Positions 1 through 14,000 are shown, counted from the first letter of the stretch. The stretch: 64,000 nt of DNA from Enoplolaimus lenunculus (GCA_030248215.1 JASANG010000869.1:27484-91483); one strand, 5' to 3'. Numbers and translations are program-made. Notes: generated by a model from the sequence alone, not told the origin.

Positions 1-1131
1 CGTTTCCGAAATTTGCTAAACATATTTGGTCGTGTATATTTAGTACGTAACGCCATCTTTTCCGACAACTGTACACATATTAATTTATTAGTAGAGTATA
101 TATATGCTTTGATGCTTCGATCTAAATACAACCTCATTTTGACGTTTCAAAGATGAGCGGCGGTGCAAAAGACAAGAGTCGGTTTTAAAAGACAGCGGCC
201 CGGTCCAAGTTTAATATAAACAGTTATTATTAACTCGGTTGATAGATTATGCTGTGACTGCGTGCATTTAGCAAAATGCAACGTTTCTTTATAAATGTAA
301 TCTTGACAGATAAGCGTATTGTCGGTAGCATCTTAAAACACACCGCAACAAATTTGTTATGTCTAAACGCATTGAAACCTGCGGTAACCGCCGGCCCCCG
401 CGGCTTCAACAGGGATCCAAACTAAGGTTGTGCATTAAGATGTTAGCGGGTAAAAGTGGCAGTTAAGCTGCTCATTCGCAGGGTTCTTTTTTCACACTAT
501 GACATCTTGCGCGGTTCATCCCCTTTGATATAAATTGTTGCATCAGCGACCGGAAAACTGTATATGCAATTTACGAGTTTGTTTTTAGTTTAAATTTGTC
601 TAGAGTGGCCGCAGTAGGTAAACAATGGCAGGGGGCAGCACTGTCTGCGCTAAAAGCGGTTTGAAACTTTGTACTGTGTTGCTTGCAATTATCGGAGGGG
701 GTTAATAGCATTTAACCGTTGCTGCTTGTTGTGCGCTCAGTTTTGCGCATCATGGGTACGTAAAAGTGTGCGTCTAGTCACTAAAAAAGTTATACAACAG
801 CTTAAAATTGCAAACAGTTCCGGGACTACAAATGACTATTTTTATAATACAAGCTTGATATCTTTTGTGTTGGAAACATATATATTGATGGTAGGTACCG
901 GGTGAAAGCGTAATTTGTGGGCATTGATGATGCAATGTCTCGCTAATTCTACGAACGATAAATCATAACGCCAAATATTATTAAGCTGTGTACTTAATTT
1001 TCATGCATATACAATGGGAGGAATATAGGAGATATATCCTGTCCCGAAATTTTTGGAATGCCAAAAAAAAGCGCACTTTGAACAGACTTTAGAATAACCG
1101 TTTGGGTGTACTAGGAGATTATAAAATTTTC
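1..1131. other. Upstream region without recognised exon
   Basis: Searched for the signal peptide and propeptide exons of the ADAMTS gene. No open frame resembles an ADAMTS propeptide. Presumed intronic or 5' sequence. Confidence 0.5.
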
Positions 1132-1345
1132 GACCAATGTTACTTTTAGGGTCGTAACAGTAGACTAAGCGAATCCCTAAGCCTAAGCCTAAGCGTTGCA
1201 AAAATGTGTTTCTAAGCCTAAGCGTTGCGAAAATGTGTTCCTAAGCTTAAGCCTAAGCCTAAGCAAAAAAATGTAATCTAGAATCTAAACCTTCTATTTT
1301 ATAGACCCACCAGAACACTGGACGCCCATTAAAGTGACATGGGTC
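1132..1345. mobile_element. TIR family L, copy 1, with GCCTAA tracts
   Basis: The termini gaccaatgttacttttaggg and the inverted ...cccattaaagtgacatgggtc flank several TTAGGC tracts (seen as GCCTAA). An exact 8-bp duplication AAATTTTC lies at 1124-1131 and 1346-1353, as made by hAT-type transposases. No coding capacity. Confidence 0.88.
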
Positions 1346-1782
1346 AAATTTTCGATACATCAGGTTATCTCTTCTCTGACTGAATTGTTGGCTACAGTCA
1401 TGTTTACCGAGGCCAAAATATAATTGTATACGTATAAAACTAACGTGAGCTATTAATGCGGATCAGCCATGCCTAGGTGTGGAATTGCGATAAAGCACGT
1501 ACATTTGTCATAGTTTTTCTTCCACAGCTTGTAGAGCCACTTTAGACTCAAGAATCGTACAGGTTTGTAAAGTGGATTTTTAGTAAATATTTTTCAATAT
1601 TTCAACATCGGTCAATTGTACCGATGGTTAATATTCAGATGAACCATTTCGTTCGCAAAAGGTTTTGCGCGTTGTTTCCGGTTGAAGAATATACATCCCC
1701 CCAATCAATTTCGTAAACAAAAGTGTGAATAATAAATGCATGCATACTTACGTTTTGTTTATATTTTATTGTTTTGTTATAG

Positions 1783-2019
1783 GCGATCGCTCACCGCTCC
1801 GGCGTAAAAACGACACTTCAGATGGACACGTCATAAGATATGACTCATTGTTGTATTGTGGCGCACCGACTGTTGAATCCAACGATGACAATTTGATCGC
1901 AACTGGTGTGTCGCAACAGTCCAATATCAGCATTGAAAATGATTTGAATTCGGGTTCGAGTCTGGACAGCGAGAAGAATCATAGACACAAACGCAGTGTG
2001 GACGCTATGCTTCCGTTAG
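1783..2019 (+). CDS. ADAMTS9/20 (gon-1): ADAMTS exon 1 (first visible): end of propeptide
   Basis: Acceptor gttatag and donor gtgagt bound this exon. It carries a single Cys in LLYCG, a plausible cysteine-switch residue, and ends with a furin-type site RHKR followed by SVD, which would release the mature protease. It enters with two bases of a split codon, so at least one upstream exon is missing. It leaves in phase 1 and joins exon 2 through a Gly codon. Confidence 0.8.
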
Positions 2020-5000
2020 GTGAGTTTGTTTATTTAATATCTATTTGTTAACTTTTAAGATAACTTATTTGGCGTCGGATTGTGCGACCCGAAAGATATA
2101 TAAACATACATACACACACAAGTTTTTTGTAACTTTCAACTTGGCTTGCAGCTTATAGCTGTGCACCGCACAGGATTATGACATGTAAATTGTGGTTCAG
2201 TTAAATATATAAACTTAAATATTTTATTAAAATACTTAAAATGCTTCCACAACCACGGGATTTGAGTCGGACGCGATTAACGTATGCAGCTTCGTTGCCA
2301 GTTCGATATTGAGTTTATTTTGCTTAAAAAAATTATACGTCACTATTGAATGTACAGGCAGTTCAAAACAATTTCAGCTTAACAATTCAAGGTGCGTATA
2401 AATTTAGTGCATTTTCTTCGATTTAAAACAACTCGGTTTTGACGCTTTAGTTAAGTCTCTAAAGAGCTATTTTTTTAATATTGGAATCGAAATTCAAGGT
2501 TGCATCCTGTTTCAGGTATATATTCGCAAGACTATTACGTCGAAATTCTACTGGTCGCTGATTCGTTGATGCAACGATATCACGGCGCAAATTTAGAACA
2601 TTACATTTTGACACTAATGTCAATTGTAAGTTTGTGTCGATTATCTCTATACATCAGTACGAGTTGTGCTTTAGTCGCCGCACGTCGCCACGGGTCACGC
2701 TTCTAAACAATGGCGCAGCCAGAACGATGGCAAAGGGGTCAGTTTGCGATCTCTACCCCCACTCTCTTCCAAATGGTTCGAAAAATGTTCGGGAAACTTA
2801 TTTTAGTGAAATACTTAGAAAAATCTGGTCTTTGACTTAGTTTAAAATATGTGTCTGCGCAACTGCTGCGATGTGTCAAATGTGTGCCATGAACGGATTA
2901 AAGTAAGTTTGTGTCATTTTGTCATAACTGGACGCATGCCGACAGTTTTAAGGTACACTTATATATTAATATTTTGTGACGCGGTTACAGTATATTTATT
3001 TGAAATTATTGTGTGCTATTACAAGTCTAAATATTGGAACGTGAGAATTTTAAATTTTAAACATTTAAATAGTTTAGCTATAGATTTTCAATTATATATA
3101 TGTGAAACCAATGTTTCAGGTTTCATCGGTATACCGACATAAAAGTTTGGGTGCTTCAATCAACATCGTCGTCGTACGTTTGTTGGTCCTTGAGCACGAA
3201 AACGTAAGCTTTGTTTTGGGTCATTTCGTTCATGTGTTCCGACTTAGCGTCGTGCGCATAACTTTGAGTTATTCCACGCAAATGCAAGTAGCGAAGCTGT
3301 GTCGAATTGGCGGATTTATTCAATTTTTACACTATTAACGGATAAAATTTGACCACTCGATTGTAAATGTTTAATTCGAGTTTGCCTGTATCAGGAGTTT
3401 AGCTTTGTTTTCGAATCAGAGTACAATTTTAACACAGTTGCCTTTTTTAGGGTTGCGCTGTACTTTTGTTGCCGTGCGGCGCCATCCGCCACTCGTCCGT
3501 CGCTGTGTAATTTGCGTACAACAACTCACGGTGACGGACAATGCTGGACGGTGATGGACGGCGCCGGACAGTGACGTGCCTATGCCGCACGACAAGTATA
3601 CTGCCACCCTAACTCGTAGCACAAGCGTATACAAGGCGACAAAAATAGCCAAATCTCCTTCTTCAATTTTGTGTCCAGATAAAAAGATCGCAGTGTTAAC
3701 GGGCCTTTGAATAAACCCCTGGATTTAAGAGAAGCAATTCTTTGTACAGTTAATATTCAATCCCGAAGAGAAATCATGAATACGCCGTTGGCTTTTCAGG
3801 TGTTCGAGGTGTAAGCTTGGCGTGCCATTCGATAGCTTTACAAACTTAAATATATTCATTTATCAGTTCAATTGTTATATGTTTTCGACAGTCTAAACAA
3901 AATTTGTTTGTTTTAGGCAGGGCCGCAAATTACAGAAAACGCAAAAGAAACATTGCGAAACTTTTGCCATTGGCAGCAAGCGCTCAACGATCCTGACGAT
4001 AATAGTTTAAGTCACCACGACGCTGCTGTGTTATTAACAAGGCAAGTTTGTGGTTAGCTTGCATGATCGCAACCATTATATTGGTTTGAGTGCTGTAGGT
4101 ACGGTGCAGTGTCTAAAAATGGTGGATCCATGGTGGGGCCACCCCGGCCATGCCCCCCCCCAACAGCATCTCGACATAAATTATATAGCAACTTTATGGC
4201 AATAGTTCGTGGTTTGTGTGGGTCAAAAATATGTTTATTATCTGTGAAATTTTGCCCCCCCCAATTTGAGATCCTGGATCCGCCACTGGTCTAAAACACT
4301 TCTAAATAAGTTGCTACCAGGGGCGTAAGTATACAAAGCGATGGACAGAAGGGATGTTTTTACCTGATATCTGTGGAATCTGGAGGCTAAAAAGTTTGCT
4401 GCAAAATCGTACACTCCCAAAAAATGGTTGAATGTTTGGCTACGCCGCTCGTTCCAGCAGCTATAGATTTTCTATTTCTAGATATTTTAGTGTATAGTTG
4501 TTTAAAATTTGCTCTGGGAATACAGCGTGCTGCAGTCGGCATACCTTGCCATATATATGTCGTAGGCCAATGTGCTATTCAGACCAATTACTGATTGGCC
4601 TAGGTCAATCTGCTATTTTATGTAATAGCAGTGTGGCCTGAGCTAAAATGCTGTTGAATTTATGTACCAATCAGATTTGATTATTTGGACAGACACAATA
4701 TTGTTAATAAAATCAGCGTTGGTATTACATCACAGTTGTTTTGCGAAATCTAACAATCACAAATTGACCTAAAACTGCTATGCACTTCGAATAGCATTTT
4801 GTTTCACATTTTTCATTTTCAGGCAAGACATTTGCAGAGCGCCTGGAAAATGTGACACACTTGGTATGCTGCGTATATTTACTCTGCGTATATTTATTTT
4901 TTGTATGTTTATTGCGTGGATCTTTAATAATTTTCTAACCAAATTGAAATGCGTTTATGTAAGTTTGACTGAAATATAAAAATCTGTGCAATTTTATACA

Positions 5001-8000
5001 AAAAATTGTGAAATTGTCTAAAGTGTGAAAAGTTTGGGTTTGTTTCGGTACGCAGTAAGGGTATGTCGAAATTCATCTAACATTAGAGACCAATAAATCC
5101 TACATCGCTTCTGTTACCGCCCATATCCGTAACCGGCTCACCTTGCTAGGAGAGGGTTAAACAATTTCCAGGAGGGGGCATACAAAGGTTTTCGATGACT
5201 TACAAGCAAGGTTGGCAATTTTTTTGGAGACCAAAACTTTTGCAGGGGGTTTGAGATCCACTGGCCCTCCACTGAAAACGAGCCCGTAACCACCAGCAAC
5301 CATGAGTAACGTTCGGTTCAACATCACAAAATGGTACACACAGACCTGTCGCCATTCACATTGCCGGTTGGATGGCACCGATCTAAAATTTTTTACGGGG
5401 GCATAAAGGTTTGCGATTTTTTACAAGCGCGGTTGAAACATTTTAAGGCGCGGGGCAGAACATGCAGATACCATAGCGTTACGCGACAATTACATTCCAG
5501 GGCTTTCTCAGGGTAGTACTGCGATTTTCGACCCCACCCGCAGGTTTGAAAGCATTTTATGTTAGCAAAACTTTCTTGCGTTCCATGGTGTAACTTACTT
5601 TAGCAATGCAGAAAATACATGTTACGAGTTTCTGTTTCAGTACTGTAGTGACCCGAATAACAGGGGGCGAGTAATTAGAGGGGTAGTCTTCATTTTGAGT
5701 CTCAATCACTAGGAGCCTGTATCCCTAATAAGAATCCGTAAGCGGATAGAGTCCCTAAACCGTAATTAGAGGCCATAAATGTTAATTATTTCTAATTGAA
5801 GAGTATAAATGCCTCCAGGACCAAATAAAGTTGAGTTTGCAACTTTAAAGCATAGTTAAGTTTTGAAAGCACATTCCTTAGTATAGCCTTGCATTGTCAC
5901 TGAAGCTTTCGATACAAGACAAATAATCGTTTAATTCAACGGAAAGGTGCAATACCGGATATATCAGTAACAAAGGGTAGCGGACGGTGGGTTAAAAATG
6001 AATACCAGTCCGTAACCAAATAGCAGTGGGGGTGTTCCACCTCTTGTTCGGGTCATTACAGTAGTTATGAATTACGTTTCAACCAGAAACTGTATGACCG
6101 AAATCCACAACGCGCAGGTTATTTTTGTTTGAGGACTTGCTGAGCTTGGTACAATGTGCGACGGGTATAGAAGTTGTGCAATTATTGAAGACAATGGATT
6201 GAGCGCTGCGTTCACGATTGCTCATGAGCTGGGACATTTGTACGGTTTCAGTGGTTGATCAGTGGCTGAGAGTTGGGCTTGATTTGACGGTGTCTTGTGT
6301 TTGCCGTCTTCGCTTTTATTCTATACATTTAAGAACGATTGAACGGTTTTGGCTTTTGAATGCTGTACCTCACATTTTAGGCTAAGGCTTAAGTCTCGAC
6401 AGGTATGGGTAGGTAAAACCATAAGCAAACATTTCATACAAAACCTTAGGTATAGGAAAGTGTTTTCAGAAGCGTCATTTTACACCTATGATCGTTTCTT
6501 TTCGAGTGGTTGAGCAAACGAACCATGGCTCCTTCATAAATTTTGTGATTGAAGTTTCCCTAACATGATTACCACACCTTGTATCGTGTATACGTCATAC
6601 GTTCTAAATGCAAAATGCGGTTACGGTTACTTGAATTCAAAATGACCTTTTTACGTATAATATTTGCTGCAAACAAAAAAAGTTTAATTCAACTCATTTC
6701 ATTTTTTAGGTTCAATATTCCTCATGTCATTTCATTTTTTAGGTTCAATATTCCTCATGTCATTTCATTTTTTAGGTTCAATATTCCTCATGTCATTTCA
6801 TTTTTTAGGTTCAATATTCCTAACTCATTTCATTTTTTAGGTTCAATATTCCTCATGACGACGAAAAAAAATGCGCTGAATGGATGTCGTTAGAAAAAAC
6901 CAACTATCACATTATGGCACCAACGCTCGAACACAACACTCATCCGTGGTCTTGGTCCCAATGCAGTGCAAAAACGTTGAATAAATTTATGAATCTGTAA
7001 GCAGGTTTTCGACAGCGCAGTTTTGCGTTCAGTGAAAAATCCAGCAGTAATAAGATTGAACTTGCTGTAAAAATTGGTTCCAAGATCGTAGTCTCAGTTA
7101 AAACTGCCACAAATCATTTTGACCACCAACCCCCAAAGTTTTACGCTCAGCTGAGGCCCGTAGCCAACTCACCTTGCTAGGGGGAGGGCGAAAAATTTTT
7201 CAGGAATGGCATTCAAGGGTTTTCAGTGAGTTACAAGCAAAGGTGAAAATTGTCCAGGTGGGCCAAAATTTTTCCAGGGGAGCTGAACCCCCCGTGCCCC
7301 CCCCCCTTGGCTACAGGACCGGCTTAGCTTCTTTGGTTGTGTTTTTAGACTGTTCTAATTTTGGTGTCTATTTTTACAGTTTGCATGTTTTATGAACACT
7401 GTATGCTTCATTAACTAATATCTATCATTCACGTTTTGGATCTGCGCACGTTCATTGGGTGTTAGCTAGGAATTAATGTAAATAATTTGGCTTTTTTTAT
7501 ATATTTTAGTCGACGGAATGTTTATTGTTTGGAAGACAAACCTGGAGAATTGAAGTATTTTACTCAGATGCGAGCCCAAGATGCGCCAGGAAAAACGTTT
7601 GACGTTAACCAACAGTGCAAATTTGTGTTTGGACCGCAGGCTGAAATATGTCCATATATGGTATATTCGATGTTAGGTTTATGCATTGCTTTGGAAAAAT
7701 GATGTAATAGCACCCCTAAACGTATCTAATATTTTTAAACGTGTATAATATTTTTGTTCACAATATTCTTCATACATATTACCATGTGAACACAAAGTAC
7801 GTCTTGATCATTCGATTATTTTTTTGTTTTTCAAAGATCTGTATCTCCAGAGGTTTAGCTATATGCTATGAAAACATGTATGTGTCGTAGGACAATCTGC
7901 TATTCAGGCCAATTACGAACTGGCCTGGACCAATCTGCTATTTTATGTAATAGCAGTGTGGCCTGAGCTAAACTGCTGTAGAATTTATGTACCAATCAGA

Positions 8001-11000
8001 TTTGATTATTTGAACAGACGCAATACTGTTAACCAGTCAGCGTTGGTCTTCTAATCACTGTTGTTTTGCCGCCCTTTACAATCGCTATTTGGTTTAGGCG
8101 AAATTGCTATTTGCTTCGAATAGCAGATAGGCCAATGCCAATTGGTAATTGGCCTGAATAGAAGATTATCTTACGACATATTTATATGAAACCTTGATCA
8201 TTTGTGTTTTCAACCGCAAAGAAATTGTCTGCAGTTGTTTACAGCCTTCGTGCAAGCGCCTTTGGTGCAAAATCAACTATGGACACCAGGTCGGATGTCG
8301 TACGCAACACATGCCATGGGCTGACGGAACGGAATGCGGATTTCACAAGGTTTAGTTTGTACAAACTTTCATAAACTTTTTGTTAATTCAAATATTTGAT
8401 TTACTTATCCGAGTTGATACACTGTTTCGGATTTAAATAAAATTCGCATTGAAATTTTCATAATGCATCAGTGATTCTTTTCGGTGGTTCACAAGAAACA
8501 ATCGTGCCCCTCGCTTTTGCAATTAAGGCCTTTTCCGGTGTCCCCTGCAGCCCGCGTTTACCCAAAACTCGTTGGATTTGAAATTTTTTTTGCATATTTG
8601 ACCTTCTCATACCCCTAATCATTTTATGCCTAAATGTAAATTTTTGAAAAATACGATTTTTTGAGGTCCAAGGTCCCTCTTTGGTAACAAAATTTTTTTG
8701 TCAAATCTGAAGGCTGTGTCGAATGTCTTATTTTTGTCCAACGTTTTGACAAAAAAATATATTTTTGGGCACAAAAAGGCAAACCTTTTTCCTTTGAACC
8801 TTAAAAAATTTGAATCTTTTAAAAATTCAAATTTAGGCGTGGAATCATCAGGCGAAGCCATGAGAAGATCAAATATGCTAAAAGTTTCAAAATCGAACCA
8901 TTTTTGCGCAAACGCGGGCTGGGAGGGATAACGGAAAAGAGACGGCAATTATTTGTTTCTTTGTTCAGTTTATATTAATTTAATAGGCAAAGTATTATTG
9001 AAAGCCTGTTCAGTTTATGATTTAGATTACTTTGATGATTTTTGGGTTTTTCAGTGGTGTCACAAAGGTCAATGTGTCGGATTGTCTCCAGAACAAATGA
9101 GACCAATTGACGGGTCATGGGGTACCTGGCATGGATTTTCAAGTTGTTCTCGTACGTGTGGCGGTGGGATCAAAAGAGCAGAACGCCGTTGCGATAATCC
9201 TGCGTAAGTTGTTTTTTTCAGTTACCAAGGGAAACTAACGTTTAATTAAATATCACTATAATAGGCTCTTGTACACTTTACGTCATATTTGACATTTAAG
9301 ATCTAAGCTTAGTCAAATGCTAAATAGGCAGAGTTAGGCTTAGGCATAGGTAAGCCTATTTGTACACATAATCCTAAGCATGGGGGGGAAGGTGGAATGT
9401 GTACACAAGCCTAATAATTGACTAACATCGGATACAATTTAAACCCTGAACCCATAATACGATTAGATGTTATATTTTCAGACCTCGGGGCGGTGGCAAA
9501 TTTTGTACTGGAATGCGGGTGAAATATCAACCGTGTAATATGGTGGTAAGCTTTCATATGCTATTCTGTCCGTGTTACTTGTTTCTTTTTGGTTCTAAGT
9601 AGCATATTTAGATATTAATCTATTGTCGTAATTATCTCACGAACCACTAAATAAACAGCAAAGGTTGCGCTATACTCGATGTTCGGCGCCGTCTCACCCT
9701 GCGTCACCCGTACGGCGCTGTCTGTCGCCCATCCCGCGCCGTCCGTCGACGTGCGTTACCCGTACGGTGCCGCCCGTCACCGTTCGACGTTATCGTGAAT
9801 GGTTTATTTGTGCACGATACCGCACGATGACGGACGGCACCGCACGGTTACGGACGTCGCCGTACGGGTGACGCACGGTGACGGACGGCACCGCACGGTT
9901 ACGGACGTCGCCGTACGGGTGACGCACGATGACGGACGGCACCGCACGGTTACGGACGTCGCCGTACGGGTGACGCACGATGACGGACGGCACCGCACGG
10001 TTACGGACGTCGCCGTACGGGTGACGCACGATGACGGACGGCACCGCACCGTTACGGACGGTGACGGACGGCGCCGTAGGCAGATGGTGCCGCAGACCAA
10101 CAAAATTATAGCGCAACCCTAACTATGATCAGTGTGGATCATCACAATTCCCAACTGTGCAACTTGCTTCGTTGTGCGTAGTACAAAATGTACGAGCACT
10201 CGTTGTGCTTTTGCCCTACCACCCTTATTTAGGAAAGGGTCGATTTTCCATGCATTACACGCGAAATTTTGTAAAAAAATTTAAGCGGACGACTATTTAG
10301 TGTACACAACAGCAGTATATAAATTTTAGTCTGTGAAAATTTTCACCCCCTACACAAGAGGGGGTAAGCCAAAAGTGCAACGCGCGCTGAGTACATTGTT
10401 TTAATACACAAAATGTATCCAGTTACAAACTCTTGTTAAAGAGAGTATCATGCACTCTGGTTCTGATGTATGCGTAGTGAACTTTTTCGATTAACAAAAA
10501 TAGTTTTAAGAAAAAAAACACAGATTTTTCCAAGTAAAAAGTAACAGTAAATATGGGACATATTCAAAATTTACTTATACAGGATGTCTGGCACATGGCA
10601 TCAAATAAAAGTTTATGCTGTTGCGACGTTTTTCATTTGTGTTTTTAGGACTGTCCTTTTGATGCGCCGACATTTCGTGAAGTCCAATGTTCAAAGTTCG
10701 ACGGACAAACGATGCGAATACACAACATTAAATCGCATGTAGTTTGGTTGCCGAAATATACACGAAGTAAGTGACAGAAACATTATTGTTTTATTCAAAT
10801 TTTGGCCCATACTTTTAGGGGCGTCCAATGTTTCTGGTGGGTTAGATTCTAGATTACATTTTTTTGCTTAGGTTTAGGCTTAGGAACACATTTTTGCAAC
10901 GGTTAGGCTTAGGCCTAGGCTTAGGAACACATTTTTGCAACGCTTAGGCTTAGGCTTAGGCTTAGGAACACATTTTTACAACGCTTCGGCTTAGGCTTAG

Positions 11001-14000
11001 GCTTAAGAACACGCATAATTTACTGTTACGCCCCTTAAAGTAACATTGGGCCAAATTTTTTTAATTAAGTGTAGCTGTCCTTGTTTGCTAAAATGTGGTT
11101 TAGTTTAACTAAACGTGAACGAACCGAACTCCTTATACACGTCATGAGTTGACATAGTTGTAATTGCCTTGTACGACTTGAAGTTATTTGTACGACGAGC
11201 TCGCTCAAATTATACCCATGTCTTTTTGTCGTAGTGAAATTTTCAGTTTATCTTTTGCTTTTCTGTTGTATCTTTTGAAAACTGTGATTTTAGGAGCGAT
11301 CGTATATTACTTTGGTGTCATTTTCCACATCGTTTTTGAAATTTTTTACATTTTAGTATAACTTAGACTTTGGATTTAGGGTTAGGCTTAGGTTTGCCCT
11401 ACAAACGCAGCGCGCCTCCGGCGGCGGGCCCGTAGCCAAGGGGGCGGGGCAGGGTTGAACCCCCCCAGGAAAAGTTTTGGCACCCCCTAGAAGATGTTCA
11501 ACCTTGCTTGTCAGTCTTTGAAAACCTTTAAATGCCCATCCTGGAACATTTTTAGCCGCCTAGCAAGGTGAGCCGGCTACGGGCCGGCTGCCGGACGCCG
11601 ACGCGCCCACGATAAAGGTTGTTTATTAAGTATTGTCGCATGCCAACAAATATATTTTGCATATATTTGTGTTGGCAACGCATATCGGCGCGCTGCGGCA
11701 TCCGGCGGCTTGTGGCACAGTAAAGTAATAGCGCAACCCTTAGAGTTAAGCTTGTATAAAGGAAAGTGTACAAGTTCGCAAGTTTTTGCAAAACTGAAAT
11801 GCATTAACTATTGCCAACGGTAAATTGCAAGCAGCTTGTATTCGCTCTACAAAGCATCTTTCGAAATTCTACGTATATATTTTTGCCTAATGGTGTTGTA
11901 TTTTTAAAATTTCTGTTTTGGTTTCAGTTCTACCTAATCAGCGATGCAGCCTGTGGTGTGAAGTCAGCGGGCAGCCAAATGTTTATTTCAAATTGCGTGA
12001 AAAAGTTGTCGATGGAACACGATGCGATCAGTATTCAGATGATATGTGTGTCAATGGTCAATGTGTGGTTTGTGATTTTAATTTTAAACCGGGACACAGT
12101 TACAAGTAACCTTTGTGAAAATTTTGGCTTTTATGTATTAATAGATCAGGAGCGGACCGTTTTTCGGCTGAACTCGCAAGTGTAAGCTTGACTTAGGTTT
12201 AGGAATACTCGAGTACAGTGTCAGAGCATGCTACAGTGCTACTCACTGCCAATATTTCAAGGTGTGAGGGCGCCTCGCAATGATCAAAGTATTTTTCAAA
12301 TTTTTTTGTTTAAAATCTTGTTACGGTGGTGGTGACTCTTTGGGGTGGGACATTTCTTTGGGGTGGGACATTTTTTTGGGGTGGGACATTTCTTTGGGGT
12401 GGGACATTTCTTTGGGGTGGGACATTTCTTTGGGGTGGTGCCCCGATGACAGTCACAACGCAATGGTACTCATAACTTCAAAATGCATAGTTTGAATATG
12501 CCAATGTTGTTGAAATGTTGAGTTGAATTGTTTCAATGAATTTTTATGTGAAAGCTTTTTCAAGCCTGTGTTATCCTTGTATCCAAATATAATTTAAAAC
12601 GTCCAACCAAAAAATGTTCGTACAAATATCGGACTTTGAGATAACCTCAAAACTTGGTAAACGTCCATGTCAGAGGTCAAATATGTGTTGTGACCAATCA
12701 TTTTCTGGGCTTGGTTTTTATTTTACGTAAAAAACTACGCAATTCGAAGGTGAACAAAATATATTATTTCTTTTTGTGCACAATACAATGCTGAGCAATT
12801 TGCGTACTGTAGTGACCCGAATAAGAGGGGGGACTGATATTTATTTGGCCTCTCCAGAGGGTACCCCCTTGTTATTCGGTTACGGATTGTTATTTATTTT
12901 TAACCCACGCCCCGTCGCCTTTCGTTACTGATATATATCCGGTACTGCAACTATCCGTTGAATTAAACGTTTATTCTTCTTGCGTCAATAGCTTGAGCGA
13001 TCGTGCATGATTATACTTATAACGTACTTTCAAAATTTAAGAGCGCTTTAAAGATTCGAAATCAATTTTATTTGGTCCTGGATTCAGTTATGCACTACAA
13101 TTAGGAAGGAATAACTGACCTTCATGGAGTCTAATTAGGATTTAGGGACTCTATCCGCTTACGGACTCTTATTACGGATACGCACTCCTATTGATTGGAA
13201 CTCAAAATGGGGACCCCCTCTTGTTACCCCACACCCTCTTATTCGGGTCACTACAGTATGTTTAATGTTATTTCAGCCTGCCGGTTGCGATCATCGACCA
13301 CGATCAAGTGTTATGCGTGATATTTGTGGTGTTTGCGGTGGGAATGGATCGACGTGTCGAGAAATGAAGGGAAGAATCAATGAAAGACAAACGTACGGTA
13401 AGTTTGTGTAATTATATTCTGGATCGATAAAGTTGTTATACGGCTGCGATTTTTGATAAAATTTGAAAATATGGTAGGATTTTAAAATACATACAATATG
13501 AAATGCCTGTATTATATTTGTTAAGTTTACTAGCACTAGAAAACTTGAAAAAACAATCACCAAAACGTACATATCTTTGATTTCCTGTCTCTTGCTCGCT
13601 ATTTAAAGCTAAATTGATATTAAAGAGTTGATAAGAGTTAATCACATATTTGACTGGTTAATTAAAAGTAAACTTCGTCAACGTTTAAACAGAGTGAGCC
13701 ATAGCTCATTGTTTAGTCTTAACTGTTTTTCTAGGTTACAATATGGTTCTTAAAATACCAGCTGGCGCAACTTCTGTTGACGTTTCGCAACATGGTTGGA
13801 ATAACAAGGTTCAAGATGACAACTACCTTGGTAAATATGTGTATATTAGCATTGTAATCAAGACGTGTGTTTGTTGTTTAGCAGACACCAGCAATAGGAA
13901 CTCGTATTTTCAACTGGTGTTTAAGCACGTATAATCAGTTTACTAACAGATGTCCTAAAACTTATAAACGAATGAACTAAAACTTATAGACGAATGAAAC

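Noticed and set aside
1172-1265. Reading the TTAGGC tracts as a chromosome end or ancient telomere fusion
   Set aside because: The tracts are short, degenerate, in both orientations, and several lie between transposon termini with target duplications.
1527-1570. Acceptor-like ttccacag followed by a frame reading LVEPL, reminiscent of the ADAMTS propeptide motif FIEPL
   Set aside because: A stop follows immediately in that frame, and the other frames do not give the phase needed to join exon 1; treated as chance.
6701-6840. CRISPR-like array (33-bp repeats)
   Set aside because: The units are contiguous without spacers and consist of a duplicated splice acceptor in a eukaryotic intron.
9790-10122. 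Overlapping 99-108 codon frames on both strands with a 17-residue repeat
   Set aside because: Same effect: a 51-bp stop-free unit in a non-coding minisatellite.
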